Origin: a virus
Length of the DNA stretch: 64,000 bases
Strand: one strand, 5' to 3'
Virus record (IMG/VR): IMGVR_UViG_3300047316_000726
Coordinates: 1-64,000 of that record
The notes beneath the pieces are model-generated. The model did not search any database. It was given only the letters and a program-made list of their open reading frames with translations, and was not told the DNA's origin. Below are positions 6,673 to 15,442 of this stretch, in pieces. Position 1 is the first letter of the stretch, and each line of letters opens with the position of its first letter. A program made the position numbers and the translations under genes.

Positions 6673-8763
6673 ATGGACATCGGTGAACCACAACCAGGAA
6701 CAGCACTGCTGGGCGGCCCGGAGCCGTTCACCGTCGACAGTGACACCACACCCACCAGGCCGTGGCGGACCACGTTGCGCCGCCAGTTCATGCCGCTCCC
6801 GGTGGCTGGTTTGCTGTGGTGCGCGGCCACCGTCGCGCACGCGGCACCGGAAACCTGGCCGGTCGCCGCACCGTCGGCGGTCGCCGTCTACTTCGTCGCC
6901 GCCGTGGCCTTCTGGACCAGCTGGGCTGCTGAGCATCCGGAGACCCGCGCCCAGCGGCGCCGCTGGGCCACCACCGTCATCATCGCTGGCGGGGCATGGC
7001 TGCTGTGGGCCGCGACATTCGGCCCCACCGAGGTCGCGACGCTGCTGCTCGCCGGTGGGGGTGCGGCGCTGATGCTGCCGTACTGGACTCGCAACAGCCC
7101 CTGGCAACCCCACCTCGATCACGACGACGAGGAAGCCCTCGAGGAGTTGCCTGAGGCGCCGACGCTGGAGCCAGTCGAGGTCCTCGACTCCCGAACCTCG
7201 ACCCAGATGTTCTGGGACACCGTCGTTGCCGTGACCGTGTCCGCACTCCGCGGCACCTACCTGTGCGACCCGCAGGTCACCGACGAGTTCGAGCAGTACA
7301 CCATCCAACTCGCGGGCGGAACCCAAACCACCGCCGGCGCGATGGGCGCGGCGACGAACGTCGCCTCAGCGTTCGGTCGCGGCCTGGACACCGTGTCGGT
7401 CCTCCCTCACCCCAGCGGCGCCCAGGACAAGGCGTTGCTGCGGCTACCCATCGCGAACCCGCTACAGACCACGTTCTGGTACCCGGGCCCCGAGCAGGCC
7501 ATCGACCTGCGCGACGGCAACATCCGGGTCCTCATCGGCTACCGCGGTGACGGCACCCCCGTGTGGTGGACGTTCTACCTCGCCGACTTCGGCGGTCTCG
7601 GTGGCGCTGTGTTCGGCGACACCGGATCCGGTAAGAGCGAACTGCTCCGCAGCCTCATCACGTCCGCCGCCTACAGCAACCTGATCACCCCGATCGTCGC
7701 GTGCCCGCAGGGCGGCGCCAGCTATCCGATGTGGATGAACAACGGGCACTGGCCCGCGGCGAACATCGACGAGATCCTCCGGCAGGGCCGCGCCCTGTTG
7801 AAGGCGCACGCCTCCCGCTCCGTGCTCAACAAGCTGATGAACCGCGACATCCACATCCCCACCCCGCAAGCACCCGGCCTGATCTGGGTTGTCGACGAGT
7901 TCCACAAGATGAAGGGCAACACCGAGTTCTACGACATCGCCGACACCCTCGAACGCGAAGGCCGCAAGACGTTCATCCGCCTGCTGGCCGCAGACCAGGA
8001 CCCCAGCGTCCCCGCCACCTTCGGGAACCGGTCGACACTGCGGTACTCGCTGCTGGCCGCCCAGGCGGTCACGCTGCGCCTGGGCGGCAACGTCGACTCC
8101 ATGCTGCCGGGCATGCAGCTCGATCCCAGCAAGCTCGCCAAAACGTTCCCCGACGGCACACCCACCGCAGGCCTGGGCGTCCTGGTGGGAGAGTCCGAGG
8201 CGTTCCGGGTCGCTCGCCTGCGCGACGCCGCCGGGCTGGCCGCCAACGCGCCGACCGGCGCCATCGAGCCCGCAGTCGCGAACCGCATGGGCGAGGACTA
8301 CACCCAGCGCCACGCCCGCAACCTCACCGACATCGCCGAAGCCGCCGCCGAGATGGAGCAGTGGGACCCCGAACTGGTCGCCGCCCTCGTCGCGGACAAC
8401 CCGGAGCTGGCCGCCGCACTACCGCGGGTACGAGCGGAGCAGGCACGCCGTGCAGCCCAAGCCGCCACCCAGCCCGCCGGAACACCTGCCGCAACTGTGG
8501 TGCTGGATGTGCCGTCCATTCCCACGCTGCAGCTCATCCTCCCGTCGCCCACGGCACCGCCGCGTACGTGGACGTGCGTCGAGCGCGTCGACGACCTGCT
8601 CCGCCAAGGCATCACCCAGTTCGGCGAACTCATGGCCAGGGCCCGCAAGCCTGATGGCACGACCTACTCCGAGACCGCGATCCGCGGAGCACTGCGCGAC
8701 CTGATCAACCAGGGACGTGCGCGCGACGGTGGCCACGGCCTCTTCGAGACCACAGCAGCCTGA
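6673..8763 (+). CDS. FtsK/SpoIIIE-type conjugal DNA translocase (TraB-like)
   Basis: 696 aa from ATG 6673, preceded by GAGAGGG. Two N-terminal membrane segments at about residues 40-80 and 95-135. The ATPase core has a Walker A GDTGSGKSE near residue 315 and a Walker B LIWVVDEF near 403-410. The C-terminal 70 residues form a winged-helix-like DNA-reading domain (VDDLLRQGITQFGELM, TAIRGALRDLINQGRA), as in TraB and the FtsK gamma domain. In Streptomyces-type conjugation one hexameric TraB translocates double-stranded DNA between mycelial cells, so this single gene could provide transfer. It is the core of the module. Confidence 0.85.
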   Translation: MDIGEPQPGTALLGGPEPFTVDSDTTPTRPWRTTLRRQFMPLPVAGLLWCAATVAHAAPETWPVAAPSAVAVYFVAAVAFWTSWAAEHPETRAQRRRWATTVIIAGGAWLLWAATFGPTEVATLLLAGGGAALMLPYWTRNSPWQPHLDHDDEEALEELPEAPTLEPVEVLDSRTSTQMFWDTVVAVTVSALRGTYLCDPQVTDEFEQYTIQLAGGTQTTAGAMGAATNVASAFGRGLDTVSVLPHPSGAQDKALLRLPIANPLQTTFWYPGPEQAIDLRDGNIRVLIGYRGDGTPVWWTFYLADFGGLGGAVFGDTGSGKSELLRSLITSAAYSNLITPIVACPQGGASYPMWMNNGHWPAANIDEILRQGRALLKAHASRSVLNKLMNRDIHIPTPQAPGLIWVVDEFHKMKGNTEFYDIADTLEREGRKTFIRLLAADQDPSVPATFGNRSTLRYSLLAAQAVTLRLGGNVDSMLPGMQLDPSKLAKTFPDGTPTAGLGVLVGESEAFRVARLRDAAGLAANAPTGAIEPAVANRMGEDYTQRHARNLTDIAEAAAEMEQWDPELVAALVADNPELAAALPRVRAEQARRAAQAATQPAGTPAATVVLDVPSIPTLQLILPSPTAPPRTWTCVERVDDLLRQGITQFGELMARARKPDGTTYSETAIRGALRDLINQGRARDGGHGLFETTAA

Positions 8764-8774
8764 GAGGGCACGAC

Positions 8775-9362
8775 ATGAGCACACTCATCCCGTCCGTGCC
8801 CGGCACCGGGCCCACAGCCAGGCGGCACGGCAGCCGTGCACGCGGCGCGGGCCGCACCTCGACACCAGCGGTTGTGGTCACGGCACTGGCTGTCGTCGGT
8901 GTGATCGGCTTCGTCGGCATCCACGCCGCCACCACAAACACTGTGGTCGCCGAACCCGCCGGCAGTGCGGTGGCAGACATTCCCGCTGACCATCTCGCCC
9001 TGTACCGGGCTGCGGGTTCGATCTGTCCCGGCGTGGACTGGGCTGTGCTTGCTGGGATCGGGAAGATCGAAACCAACCACGGCCGCTCCACCTTGCCCGG
9101 GGTCCACAGTGGGGCGAACTCCGCTGGCGCCGAGGGGGAAATGCAGTTCCTGCGCGGCACGTGGGACGCGGTCCGTGCACGGCACCCCGACATCGGACCC
9201 AACCCGTACGCGGCGAGCGACGCGATCCCCGCGGCCGCCCACTACCTGTGCGACTCCGGCGCCACCGCAAACCTGTACAGGGCGATCTTTCAGTACAACC
9301 ACGCCGACTGGTACGTCCGCGAAGTCCTCGACCAGGCCGCCGCATACCGCGCCGCCGGATGA
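8775..9362 (+). CDS. Membrane-anchored lytic transglycosylase
   Basis: 195 aa. Basic N-terminus, one membrane segment (about residues 35-60: VVVTALAVVGVIGFVGI), then an extracytoplasmic transglycosylase-like domain with a catalytic Glu in GKIETNHGRS and the conserved GAEGEMQFLRGTWD and FQYNHADWYVREVL segments. It would open peptidoglycan locally for DNA transfer. It starts 11 bp after the translocase stop with its own GAGAGGG site, consistent with one operon. A role as cell-wall hydrolase in phage release is less likely because it lies in the transfer operon. Confidence 0.8.
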   Translation: MSTLIPSVPGTGPTARRHGSRARGAGRTSTPAVVVTALAVVGVIGFVGIHAATTNTVVAEPAGSAVADIPADHLALYRAAGSICPGVDWAVLAGIGKIETNHGRSTLPGVHSGANSAGAEGEMQFLRGTWDAVRARHPDIGPNPYAASDAIPAAAHYLCDSGATANLYRAIFQYNHADWYVREVLDQAAAYRAAG

Positions 9363-9380
9363 CTTTTGAGGAGAATCCAC

Positions 9381-10034
9381 ATGATCAAGCAGGTCCTCGT
9401 GTCTACCGTCCTCGTCCTCGCGGTCGGCGGCACCGCAGGCGCATGCACAGCCGAATCGCTTTCTCCAACCGCGTCCACCCCAACGACGCGGCTGGCGACA
9501 CTAACGATCCGGCCAGCCGCCCTCACATCGGTACCCGCTGATATCACCACCGCGTTCGCCATCGATGGTGACCCCGACCGGGATCGGCCGCTGGGCTCCC
9601 GATGCTCACTCCGGTCGCTAGTGATATCCGGACAAGGCACGCATGGCCATGGCGATACCGGTGGCCTTTGCGGCACAGCAACTTCCGGTGATTGGACCCC
9701 ACTGCTGGGCGGCCCGGTCGCGCACGACCCGACCACGCTCGACATCGGCTACGTGATTCCCCTGGCCGAGGCGTGGCGCTCTGGTGCAAACCAGCCTGAC
9801 TTCGATCGTGCCGCGTTCGCTACGGACCCCACGTGGGAACGGACTGTGATCACGCCCGGCTCGGACCAGGCGCGCGGCGACCATGCCCCGGATGCCTGGC
9901 AGCCTGCGGCATCAGCACAGTGCCACTACGTCGGGGCGTGGATCAACGCCAAGTGGGCCTGGCATCTGAGCATGACCCAGGCCGAACACGACGCGTTCGC
10001 TGCTGCCCTTGCCACCTGCCTGCCCACGCCCTGA
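9381..10034 (+). CDS. Putative lipoprotein of the transfer operon
   Basis: 217 aa from ATG 9381 (GAGGAG 8 bp upstream). Signal peptide MIKQVLVSTVLVLAVGGTAG followed by Cys in a lipobox-like AGAC, so probably membrane-anchored outside. The mature part is Thr/Pro-rich, then a globular domain with Trp and His residues and four or more Cys. Function unknown; similar extracytoplasmic proteins follow traB in actinomycete elements. Confidence 0.65.
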   Translation: MIKQVLVSTVLVLAVGGTAGACTAESLSPTASTPTTRLATLTIRPAALTSVPADITTAFAIDGDPDRDRPLGSRCSLRSLVISGQGTHGHGDTGGLCGTATSGDWTPLLGGPVAHDPTTLDIGYVIPLAEAWRSGANQPDFDRAAFATDPTWERTVITPGSDQARGDHAPDAWQPAASAQCHYVGAWINAKWAWHLSMTQAEHDAFAAALATCLPTP

Positions 10035-10051
10035 CCTCCAGGAGTCCGATC

Positions 10052-10411
10052 ATGCGTAAGTTCGCGCTCGCCGTCATGGCCGTCATCGTGGTGCTCTACA
10101 TCGTCGGCCACCTCCCGACGTCGGTGGCTGACCAGAAGTCGATCCAGCAGCAGGTGGCTACCTCGGGCACCACGCCGATCCCGGCCGCCGCGCTCGCCCC
10201 AATGGTGGTCAACGGGCCCTCATACCTTCGTGCCGGAGGCGTGCAGCGGTGGTCCGTGATCTGCATTCCTGCCGACACCGTGCCATTCGAGTTCGACGCC
10301 GCCGTGCACTGGCGGGAGGTCGAAGTGTCCGAGCAAGGCCCAGACGGACCGGACGGCTATTGGAAGTCGGGCCGCCCGTGCCCGACCGGCAACCTCCTCG
10401 CGGGCGGCTGA
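10052..10411 (+). CDS. Secreted or membrane-anchored small protein, unknown
   Basis: 119 aa, ATG with AGGAG upstream. N-terminal hydrophobic segment (FALAVMAVIVVLYIVGHL) as uncleaved anchor or signal. The rest has two Cys (CIPAD, RPCPTG) that could form a disulfide outside the cell. No recognised family. Last-but-one gene of the transfer operon. Confidence 0.6.
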   Translation: MRKFALAVMAVIVVLYIVGHLPTSVADQKSIQQQVATSGTTPIPAAALAPMVVNGPSYLRAGGVQRWSVICIPADTVPFEFDAAVHWREVEVSEQGPDGPDGYWKSGRPCPTGNLLAGG

Positions 10412-10412
10412 C

Positions 10413-11210
10413 GTGTGCACCGGACGTACTCACGCGATGCAGGGCGCGATCGTCGGCCTGGTCGTGCCCGCGCTGTGCCCGACCTTGTTCGGCTACACGC
10501 CGAACCTGCCTGCCGTCCTGCTCGGCGCCGTGTTGGCCACGGGCGGCGCGTTGATCCCGGACTTGGACACTCTCAGCTCGACCGCCACCAGCTCGTTCGG
10601 CCCGGTCACCGACCTCGTGTCCAGGATGTTGAGGTGGCTGTCGCGCCTGGCGTTCCGGCTCACCGCGACCCGCACCGACCGTGCCCGCACCAAGGGCACC
10701 CACCGCGGCCTCACCCACACCCTCGTGTTCGCCATCGCGCTGGGCGCCGCGACCGCATGGCTGGCCGGCTACGGGCTGCCTGCGGTCCTGGCCATCGTGT
10801 TCATCGTCAGCTTCCTCGCCCTGCGTGGCCTGCCGCCGGTTGAGAAGAACCTGACTGACGTGGTCACGGCGGCCGCGATCACCGGCCTGACGTGGCTCAC
10901 CGTCGACGTATCGGCACTGCCGGGCTGGTGGGTGGGCGCCGCGATCGGCGCAGGCGCCCTAACCCACACCCTCGGGGACGCGATCACCGACCAGGGCGTG
11001 CCACTGCTCGCACCGATCCCGCTGGGCAACCGAACCTGGCGTCCACTCGGGACACCCCGGTTCTTGCGGATCTCCACCGGTCACTGGGTCGAGCTGAAGC
11101 TGCTGCTGTGGCTCAACAGCGCGGCGTTGGCCGTGCTGCTGATCAACCTCACACCGGGCGGCCACGAGGACCTGGTCGCGATCCTCGGCCACCACCAGGC
11201 CGCGGCCTGA
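10413..11210 (+). CDS. YdjM-like membrane-bound putative metal-dependent hydrolase (DUF457)
   Basis: 265 aa, GTG start one base after the previous gene's stop. The N-terminal RTHAMQGAIVGL, then PDLDTLSS near residue 50, KGTHRGLTHTL near 90 and GALTHTLGDAITDQGVPLLAP near 185, carry the conserved Asp and His residues of this membrane hydrolase family. Several membrane helices lie between them. The reaction is not known. Such genes recur beside transfer genes and in phages. The operon ends here at a strong terminator. Confidence 0.75.
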   Translation: MCTGRTHAMQGAIVGLVVPALCPTLFGYTPNLPAVLLGAVLATGGALIPDLDTLSSTATSSFGPVTDLVSRMLRWLSRLAFRLTATRTDRARTKGTHRGLTHTLVFAIALGAATAWLAGYGLPAVLAIVFIVSFLALRGLPPVEKNLTDVVTAAAITGLTWLTVDVSALPGWWVGAAIGAGALTHTLGDAITDQGVPLLAPIPLGNRTWRPLGTPRFLRISTGHWVELKLLLWLNSAALAVLLINLTPGGHEDLVAILGHHQAAA

Positions 11211-11259
11211 GCAACGTCCGCGCGTACTTCCCCGGCGCGCGGCAGGCGGAAACGCCAAA

Positions 11260-11298
11260 AGGCCCTCGTGCTCACCAGAACGGTGAGCACGAGGGCCT
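11260..11298. terminator. Strong bidirectional terminator between the two modules
   Basis: A perfect 17-bp inverted repeat, AGGCCCTCGTGCTCACC / GGTGAGCACGAGGGCCT, with a 5-base loop. It separates the plus-strand transfer operon from the end of the minus-strand phage late operon and marks the junction of the two modules. Confidence 0.85.
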
Positions 11299-11318
11299 CA
11301 TTGCTGTGTGGGTACTGC

Positions 11319-11657
11319 TCAGTCGCTTGGTGGCATGCCGTCGTCGTCAGCGCGCTGACTGTCCGTAGTGTCGGCGGTGAGCGCTTCGAGGTCGCGGGCG
11401 CATTCCTCCGTGATCTCATCGAGGCGCCGCCCGAACCTGCCGAGCGAGCGCAGCGTCCCGATCAACCGCTCGCGGTCTTCGTTGTCTGGTCCTATCGAGA
11501 ACCGCATCGGCTGTCTCCTTGACTGCTCGGCGTCAACTCGTTGCGCCTCCAATGCGCATGACGGGCAGAGATGGGGTCCACCGCACGGAAACAGTGGCGG
11601 GGAAGGGACTGTGGGCTCGCCGTGACCTACCCAGTGGCCATGCGTCGTCCAGCTCAT
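11319..11657 (-). CDS. Small protein at the end of the late operon, unknown
   Basis: 112 aa from 11657. An N-terminal Cys cluster (FPCGGPHLCPSC) may bind metal. A second in-frame ATG at 11507 has a good GGAG site and would give a 62-aa helical acidic protein (from MRFSIGPDNEDRERLIG). Which start is used cannot be decided here. Last gene of the phage late operon. Confidence 0.5.
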   Translation of the reverse strand: MSWTTHGHWVGHGEPTVPSPPLFPCGGPHLCPSCALEAQRVDAEQSRRQPMRFSIGPDNEDRERLIGTLRSLGRFGRRLDEITEECARDLEALTADTTDSQRADDDGMPPSD

Positions 11658-11672
11658 CGGGCAGCAGGTTCC

Positions 11673-12536
11673 TCAGCGGGTCGGTTTCAGAAGCGGCGGG
11701 GCGGTCGAGGTGGACGGCGTCACCGCGGGGCACGAGTAGGTCGGGGAACTGTCCGGCGATTTGGGGTCCCGCGTGCACTGATAGGTGCGCCCCAGCGTGT
11801 CCGTCCATGTCCATCCGGCGGGCGGCTGCCCAGCGGTACCCGGCAGTCCTTGCGGCCCAGTCGGTCCTGGTGGTCCTGCGGGGAGCGGACCGGCGTCCTC
11901 GGTGATGCTGTCGGTGTAGGTGACGATCAGGTGCCCGTTGTTGTTCGTGACGGACTGGACCCCGCGCCCGGCAGCGCCGGTCGCGCCGACGGCACCGTCT
12001 TTCCCGACGACCTGCCCGGCGTCCGCGGTCGACCCGTCCGAGTAGGACAGCACCAGGTGCCCGCTGGTCGCGTTCGCACCGGTGATCCCACGACCAGCTG
12101 GTCCGGTCACACCGGCCGCGCCTTGAACCTGCCCCTTGTCCTCCGTCGCACCGTCCGAGTACGTGACGAACAGATGGCCCGCACTGATCGACGTCCCGGT
12201 GATCCCGCGCCCCGCCGGACCAGTCGGCCCCGGTGAGCCTGTGGGCCCCGGCGGCGGCTCGACCTTCGGCGTGCCGCCCAACTGCTTCACCTGATCGGCA
12301 AGAGTCTGCGCGGCATCATGATTCACCTCGGCCGCCGCACGGTTCTTCTGATCACTCGCGGCAAGCGTGTCGACCTCCGCCTGCAACCCGTTCGCACGGA
12401 GCAGGAACAAGGCCGCCAGAGCAAGAAACGCCGCGACGGCGACCGCACCGAACACCGCCATCTTCACGTGCCCACGACGATCCCGAGCGCCCTTGGCGGC
12501 CGGTGTGGACGCTGCCTCCCGGATGTCATCGGTCAC
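11673..12536 (-). CDS. Membrane-anchored collagen-like phage protein
   Basis: 287 aa. One membrane segment (about residues 27-48), a short coiled coil (50-85), then collagen-type Gly-X-Y stretches (GPTGSPGPTGPAG, PPGPTGPQGLPG) alternating with three copies of a beta-type unit of about 35-40 residues (GRGITG...GHLFVTYSDG). The C-terminal region has a Cys pair. Collagen-like proteins beside lysis genes are common in actinophages. A trimeric fibre or membrane-linked lysis accessory protein are both possible; the anchor favours the second. Confidence 0.7.
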   Translation of the reverse strand: MTDDIREAASTPAAKGARDRRGHVKMAVFGAVAVAAFLALAALFLLRANGLQAEVDTLAASDQKNRAAAEVNHDAAQTLADQVKQLGGTPKVEPPPGPTGSPGPTGPAGRGITGTSISAGHLFVTYSDGATEDKGQVQGAAGVTGPAGRGITGANATSGHLVLSYSDGSTADAGQVVGKDGAVGATGAAGRGVQSVTNNNGHLIVTYTDSITEDAGPLPAGPPGPTGPQGLPGTAGQPPAGWTWTDTLGRTYQCTRDPKSPDSSPTYSCPAVTPSTSTAPPLLKPTR

Positions 12537-12790
12537 TCGCCCTCGACCTCCTTCCGGTGCCGCTTGGCATGCAGTTCACGCAGCTTCGCCAGCTCGTCGA
12601 CAGTGATCTGCCCGTCCGCGACCGCGGTGAGCATCTCTTCCACCGCACGGTCAGCCGCATCAGTCGCGGCGTCCTTCCGTTCCCGCCTGGACGACCGCAG
12701 CCACGTGACGACCAAGGCGACCGAGGACGTGACTCCGGTGAACATGGTGCCGATCGCGCCGAGCAGAGTGGCCAGATCACCCACGTTCAC
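12533..12790 (-). CDS. Small membrane protein of the lysis cassette (holin-like)
   Basis: 85 aa. One membrane segment near the N-terminus (about residues 8-30), then a charged helical tail rich in Arg, Lys and Glu, the layout of a class III-type holin or holin accessory. It overlaps the next gene by ATGA. The start may be the second GTG, two codons in, because GGGGAGG abuts the first. Confidence 0.65.
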   Translation of the reverse strand: MNVGDLATLLGAIGTMFTGVTSSVALVVTWLRSSRRERKDAATDAADRAVEEMLTAVADGQITVDELAKLRELHAKRHRKEVEGE

Positions 12791-12826
12791 CTCCCCGCTG
12801 CGTCACGGATGCCACGGCGAGCAGGC

Positions 12827-13159
12827 TTACTGCTTGAACGAGGATGGAGGCGTGGACCGGGATCCGATGCGCTGCATCGCCACCGTGGCACCGACTGGCT
12901 TCCAGAAACCCAGATGGCTGCCCACCCCGAAAAGGAACGTCCCGACGAACGTCAGGAGCGTCGCGCCAAGATCGAACGGGGTGTGGTTGGCCAACGAATC
13001 ACCGAAGGTCATGACCGCGGTCGTCAAGGCTGACAGGGCGATCAGCACGACAGCTTTCACGCCCGCGCTGGTGTTGACCTGCGTGACCAGCCCGGTCAGG
13101 AGCGGGAGAACTACGCCGACCAGTAGCGAAATCACCTGAGCAGGATCGAAGTGCACCAT
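12827..13159 (-). CDS. Putative holin
   Basis: 110 aa, ATG with AGGA upstream. Three hydrophobic segments (about residues 8-27, 33-55 and 65-88) and a short basic tail. Size, topology and position directly after the lysin genes fit a phage holin that releases the lysins through the membrane. Confidence 0.75.
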   Translation of the reverse strand: MVHFDPAQVISLLVGVVLPLLTGLVTQVNTSAGVKAVVLIALSALTTAVMTFGDSLANHTPFDLGATLLTFVGTFLFGVGSHLGFWKPVGATVAMQRIGSRSTPPSSFKQ

Positions 13160-13172
13160 GATGTTTGTCCTT

Positions 13173-14141
13173 TCAGGACAGGCCCTTCACGGCCAGCCAG
13201 GTTCTGACGGCAGTGGCCGCCTTCTTGTTGTCACCGGTGTGCCGCTCGCTCAGCCACGTCCGAACAGCTGTTGCCAGAGCCCGGTCGGCCGAGTCCACAG
13301 CTGGCGCAGGAGGCTCCGGTGTCGGGGAGGGGCTGGGAGTGCCGCCGGGAAACGGACGCCCGGTGAGGGCGGTGTAGTCCGCTGCGAGAGAGGACAGGTT
13401 CACCCCCTGCTGGAATCCGGTGGCGCCGAGGTGCTCGGGCCAGACCACGACGTAGGCCTCCTGGACCTGGTGCTGCCAGAAGGAATCCGTGAGCGCCACG
13501 ACTTCGGCCCACGTCACGACGGACAGGTCACCGCCCGTCGCCGACGACGTGTACGCGCCAGTCAGCACGGCGTGGCCGCCCCACTGCGACGAGGACTGGT
13601 AGTCCCACAAGCCGTTGTTGGTCTGCGTCTGCTGTGCCACCTCGAGGTCGACACCGAGCAGCAGCGATCCGAAGATGGAGACCGCGGCCCGCACCTCGTC
13701 CAGGTTGGACACATCGACCGATGCGAACGCCAGAGCCTTCACGCCGCCGATTCCGCCGGAGACGACGGCTTGCAGCATGGTCTTCATGTCCACGCCGTTG
13801 TCGTCGACACCAGTGGCCGGGTCGAAGGTCGGGTTGCCGCTGCGCCGGTACAGGTCGAACACGTCGGCCTGCGACGGCGAATGCTCGGCGCCGCCCAGGT
13901 AGCGGGTGATCAGCTTCCGGCAGTTCGCGACCGACGTCGGCCCGCAGTCACCGAACTGGTCGTTCTCGTACAAGCCCCAGTCCACGACTTCCGAGAAGTG
14001 GTTAGCCGCAGCGGGATGTGCGGGCACGACGCCGGTGAGGTAGCGACCGAGCTGGAGAGTGCGACGGTTCGGGTCGTGCGGGCGCCGCCCGAGTCGACGG
14101 CCGGGCACGAGCTGCGTCTCGACGTGGGCGTCAGCAGGCAT
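13173..14141 (-). CDS. Papain-like/C39-type cysteine peptidase, lysin component
   Basis: 322 aa from ATG 14141 (GAGAGG 9 bp upstream). The motif GDCGPTSVANC (about residue 65) carries the presumed catalytic Cys, and WGGHAVLTGAY the catalytic His. The C-terminal 40 residues contain two copies of an AVRTWL unit after a Pro-rich linker, perhaps a wall-binding or oligomerisation motif. Actinophage endolysins often use such a peptidase domain to cut peptide cross-links. Its position between the holin and the glycosidase-like gene supports a lysin. Confidence 0.75.
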   Translation of the reverse strand: MPADAHVETQLVPGRRLGRRPHDPNRRTLQLGRYLTGVVPAHPAAANHFSEVVDWGLYENDQFGDCGPTSVANCRKLITRYLGGAEHSPSQADVFDLYRRSGNPTFDPATGVDDNGVDMKTMLQAVVSGGIGGVKALAFASVDVSNLDEVRAAVSIFGSLLLGVDLEVAQQTQTNNGLWDYQSSSQWGGHAVLTGAYTSSATGGDLSVVTWAEVVALTDSFWQHQVQEAYVVVWPEHLGATGFQQGVNLSSLAADYTALTGRPFPGGTPSPSPTPEPPAPAVDSADRALATAVRTWLSERHTGDNKKAATAVRTWLAVKGLS

Positions 14142-14188
14142 GCTGTGGGTCCTCTCGGTTCTCATGGTTCTCGGCGTACGTATCCCCG

Positions 14189-14980
14189 TCAGTCGTTGGG
14201 GTTCGGGTCGGTGCCGAGGCGCTCGGCGAGTTCGGCCGCGACAGCGTTCTTCAGCTGGGCGGCCAACTTGACGGCGACCTTGGTGGCCAGCGCGTCGAGG
14301 TCCACGTTCGGCGCCACCACCTGAGAGATCAGGCTCGAGATCTTGGTGTCCACCTCGGTGCGCACAGTCGCGACGTCGGCGTGCATGGCGGTGATCTGCG
14401 CGTCCGACCAGGCGGCCATGGCGAGCAGTGACGTGGTTCCGGTCTGGCCGGCTCCTTGCCGCTGGATCGGATAGTTGAGCAGTTGCAGGATCTCGTCGGG
14501 GGTCACTGGTCCTCCTTGGGGGGCGTCCACGCCTGGCCAGTAGTCAGCCACGACCGAGAGGTCGTAGCCGCCTGCGTCGGTGTGCTGGTGGGCCACGCTG
14601 CCGGGGTAGAGCACAGGGCCAGGCCCCGGATAGGCGGCGACCCAGTAGTGCGGCTCAGGGACACCCTGGGACTTGAACGCGTTGATGACGTAGGGCCACC
14701 ACGCCTCGGAGCAGTACACGGTGGGGTCGACACCAGCGCGGCGCCGCATGAGCACCCAGGGGGGGCACTGATCTGGTGTGGCGTCGCCGGTCTCGCAGTC
14801 GAGCACATGCCCGTCGCTGGTGGACGGGAACACGGCGATGCGCACCTTCACGGTCCCGGTTCCCCAGCGAGCCCAATCTGCGGCTGACCACGCATACCGG
14901 CCGTCGACATACCCAGCGACCATCGCCGCAGTCGTCGGGATCGCACTCGGCGTCACCGAGTCGTACATGAGGCGCGTCAT
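14189..14980 (-). CDS. DUF1906 glycoside-hydrolase-like lysin
   Basis: 263 aa from ATG 14980, which overlaps the previous stop (ATGA). The N-terminal domain (about residues 1-170) starts YDSVTPSAIPTTAAMVAGYVDG and contains acidic motifs (VLDCETGDATP, YWVAAYPGPG) typical of the Rv2525c-like glycoside-hydrolase fold. The last 90 residues are helical and probably coiled coil (ADVATVRTEVDTKISSLI). Expected to cleave glycan strands of peptidoglycan together with the neighbouring peptidase; a virion-associated lysin is the alternative. Confidence 0.75.
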   Translation of the reverse strand: MTRLMYDSVTPSAIPTTAAMVAGYVDGRYAWSAADWARWGTGTVKVRIAVFPSTSDGHVLDCETGDATPDQCPPWVLMRRRAGVDPTVYCSEAWWPYVINAFKSQGVPEPHYWVAAYPGPGPVLYPGSVAHQHTDAGGYDLSVVADYWPGVDAPQGGPVTPDEILQLLNYPIQRQGAGQTGTTSLLAMAAWSDAQITAMHADVATVRTEVDTKISSLISQVVAPNVDLDALATKVAVKLAAQLKNAVAAELAERLGTDPNPND

Positions 14981-15432
14981 GAGATCAGCCCTCTGACGTA
15001 GATCTCGCCCTCGAAATCCGCCACCGACGCGACGTGCTTTCCGCCGTGCCCGCGGTGATGGAACACGCACAGCAGCTCAAGGTTCTCCGCCTGATCGAGC
15101 CACGCCCCGATGCCCTGCGCGGACACCCCGGGGTAATCGCGCTCCAGCAGCGCCAGGTCCACGCCATTCTGCAGCGCGAACTCGATGTGCTTGTGGTGGC
15201 ACTCCAACGGCTTCGTCAGATCACACTCAGACTCGTCGCCACCGCGGTGCTCGACAGCGAAGTCACAGTGGTAGGTGCCGTCGACCTTGCGGCGTCGTTT
15301 GTATTCGTCGAAGTCATGTTTGTGCGGGTCGTGCTCGCGGGGCTCATGGGCAGGGAAGCGCACCGAATAGGAGTGCGTCATCTTCTGATCGTGGGCGGCG
15401 ACTTCGTCAGTGGGACCTGCTGATTCGGCCAT
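14977..15432 (-). CDS. HNH-type endonuclease-like protein
   Basis: 151 aa from ATG 15432 (GGAG upstream). The C-terminal half has an HNH/beta-beta-alpha metal pattern: CHHKHIEFALQNG, then LDQAENLELLCVFHHRGHGG. Such proteins sit among structural genes in actinophages. The biological role (DNA packaging nick, homing, or other) is not known. The N-terminus is acidic and hydrophilic. Confidence 0.6.
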   Translation of the reverse strand: MAESAGPTDEVAAHDQKMTHSYSVRFPAHEPREHDPHKHDFDEYKRRRKVDGTYHCDFAVEHRGGDESECDLTKPLECHHKHIEFALQNGVDLALLERDYPGVSAQGIGAWLDQAENLELLCVFHHRGHGGKHVASVADFEGEIYVRGLIS

Positions 15433-15442
15433 CGGTCGCTCC

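Noticed and set aside
11260-11298. Attachment site at the module junction
   Set aside because: The repeat is a perfect inverted repeat with a small loop, which is a terminator; no direct-repeat partner was seen elsewhere in the window.
13158-14324. Long plus-strand frame of 388 codons opposite the lysin genes
   Set aside because: Composition is the mirror of the minus-strand peptidase and glycosidase genes, has no family likeness and no ribosome binding site. Typical antisense frame of high-GC DNA.
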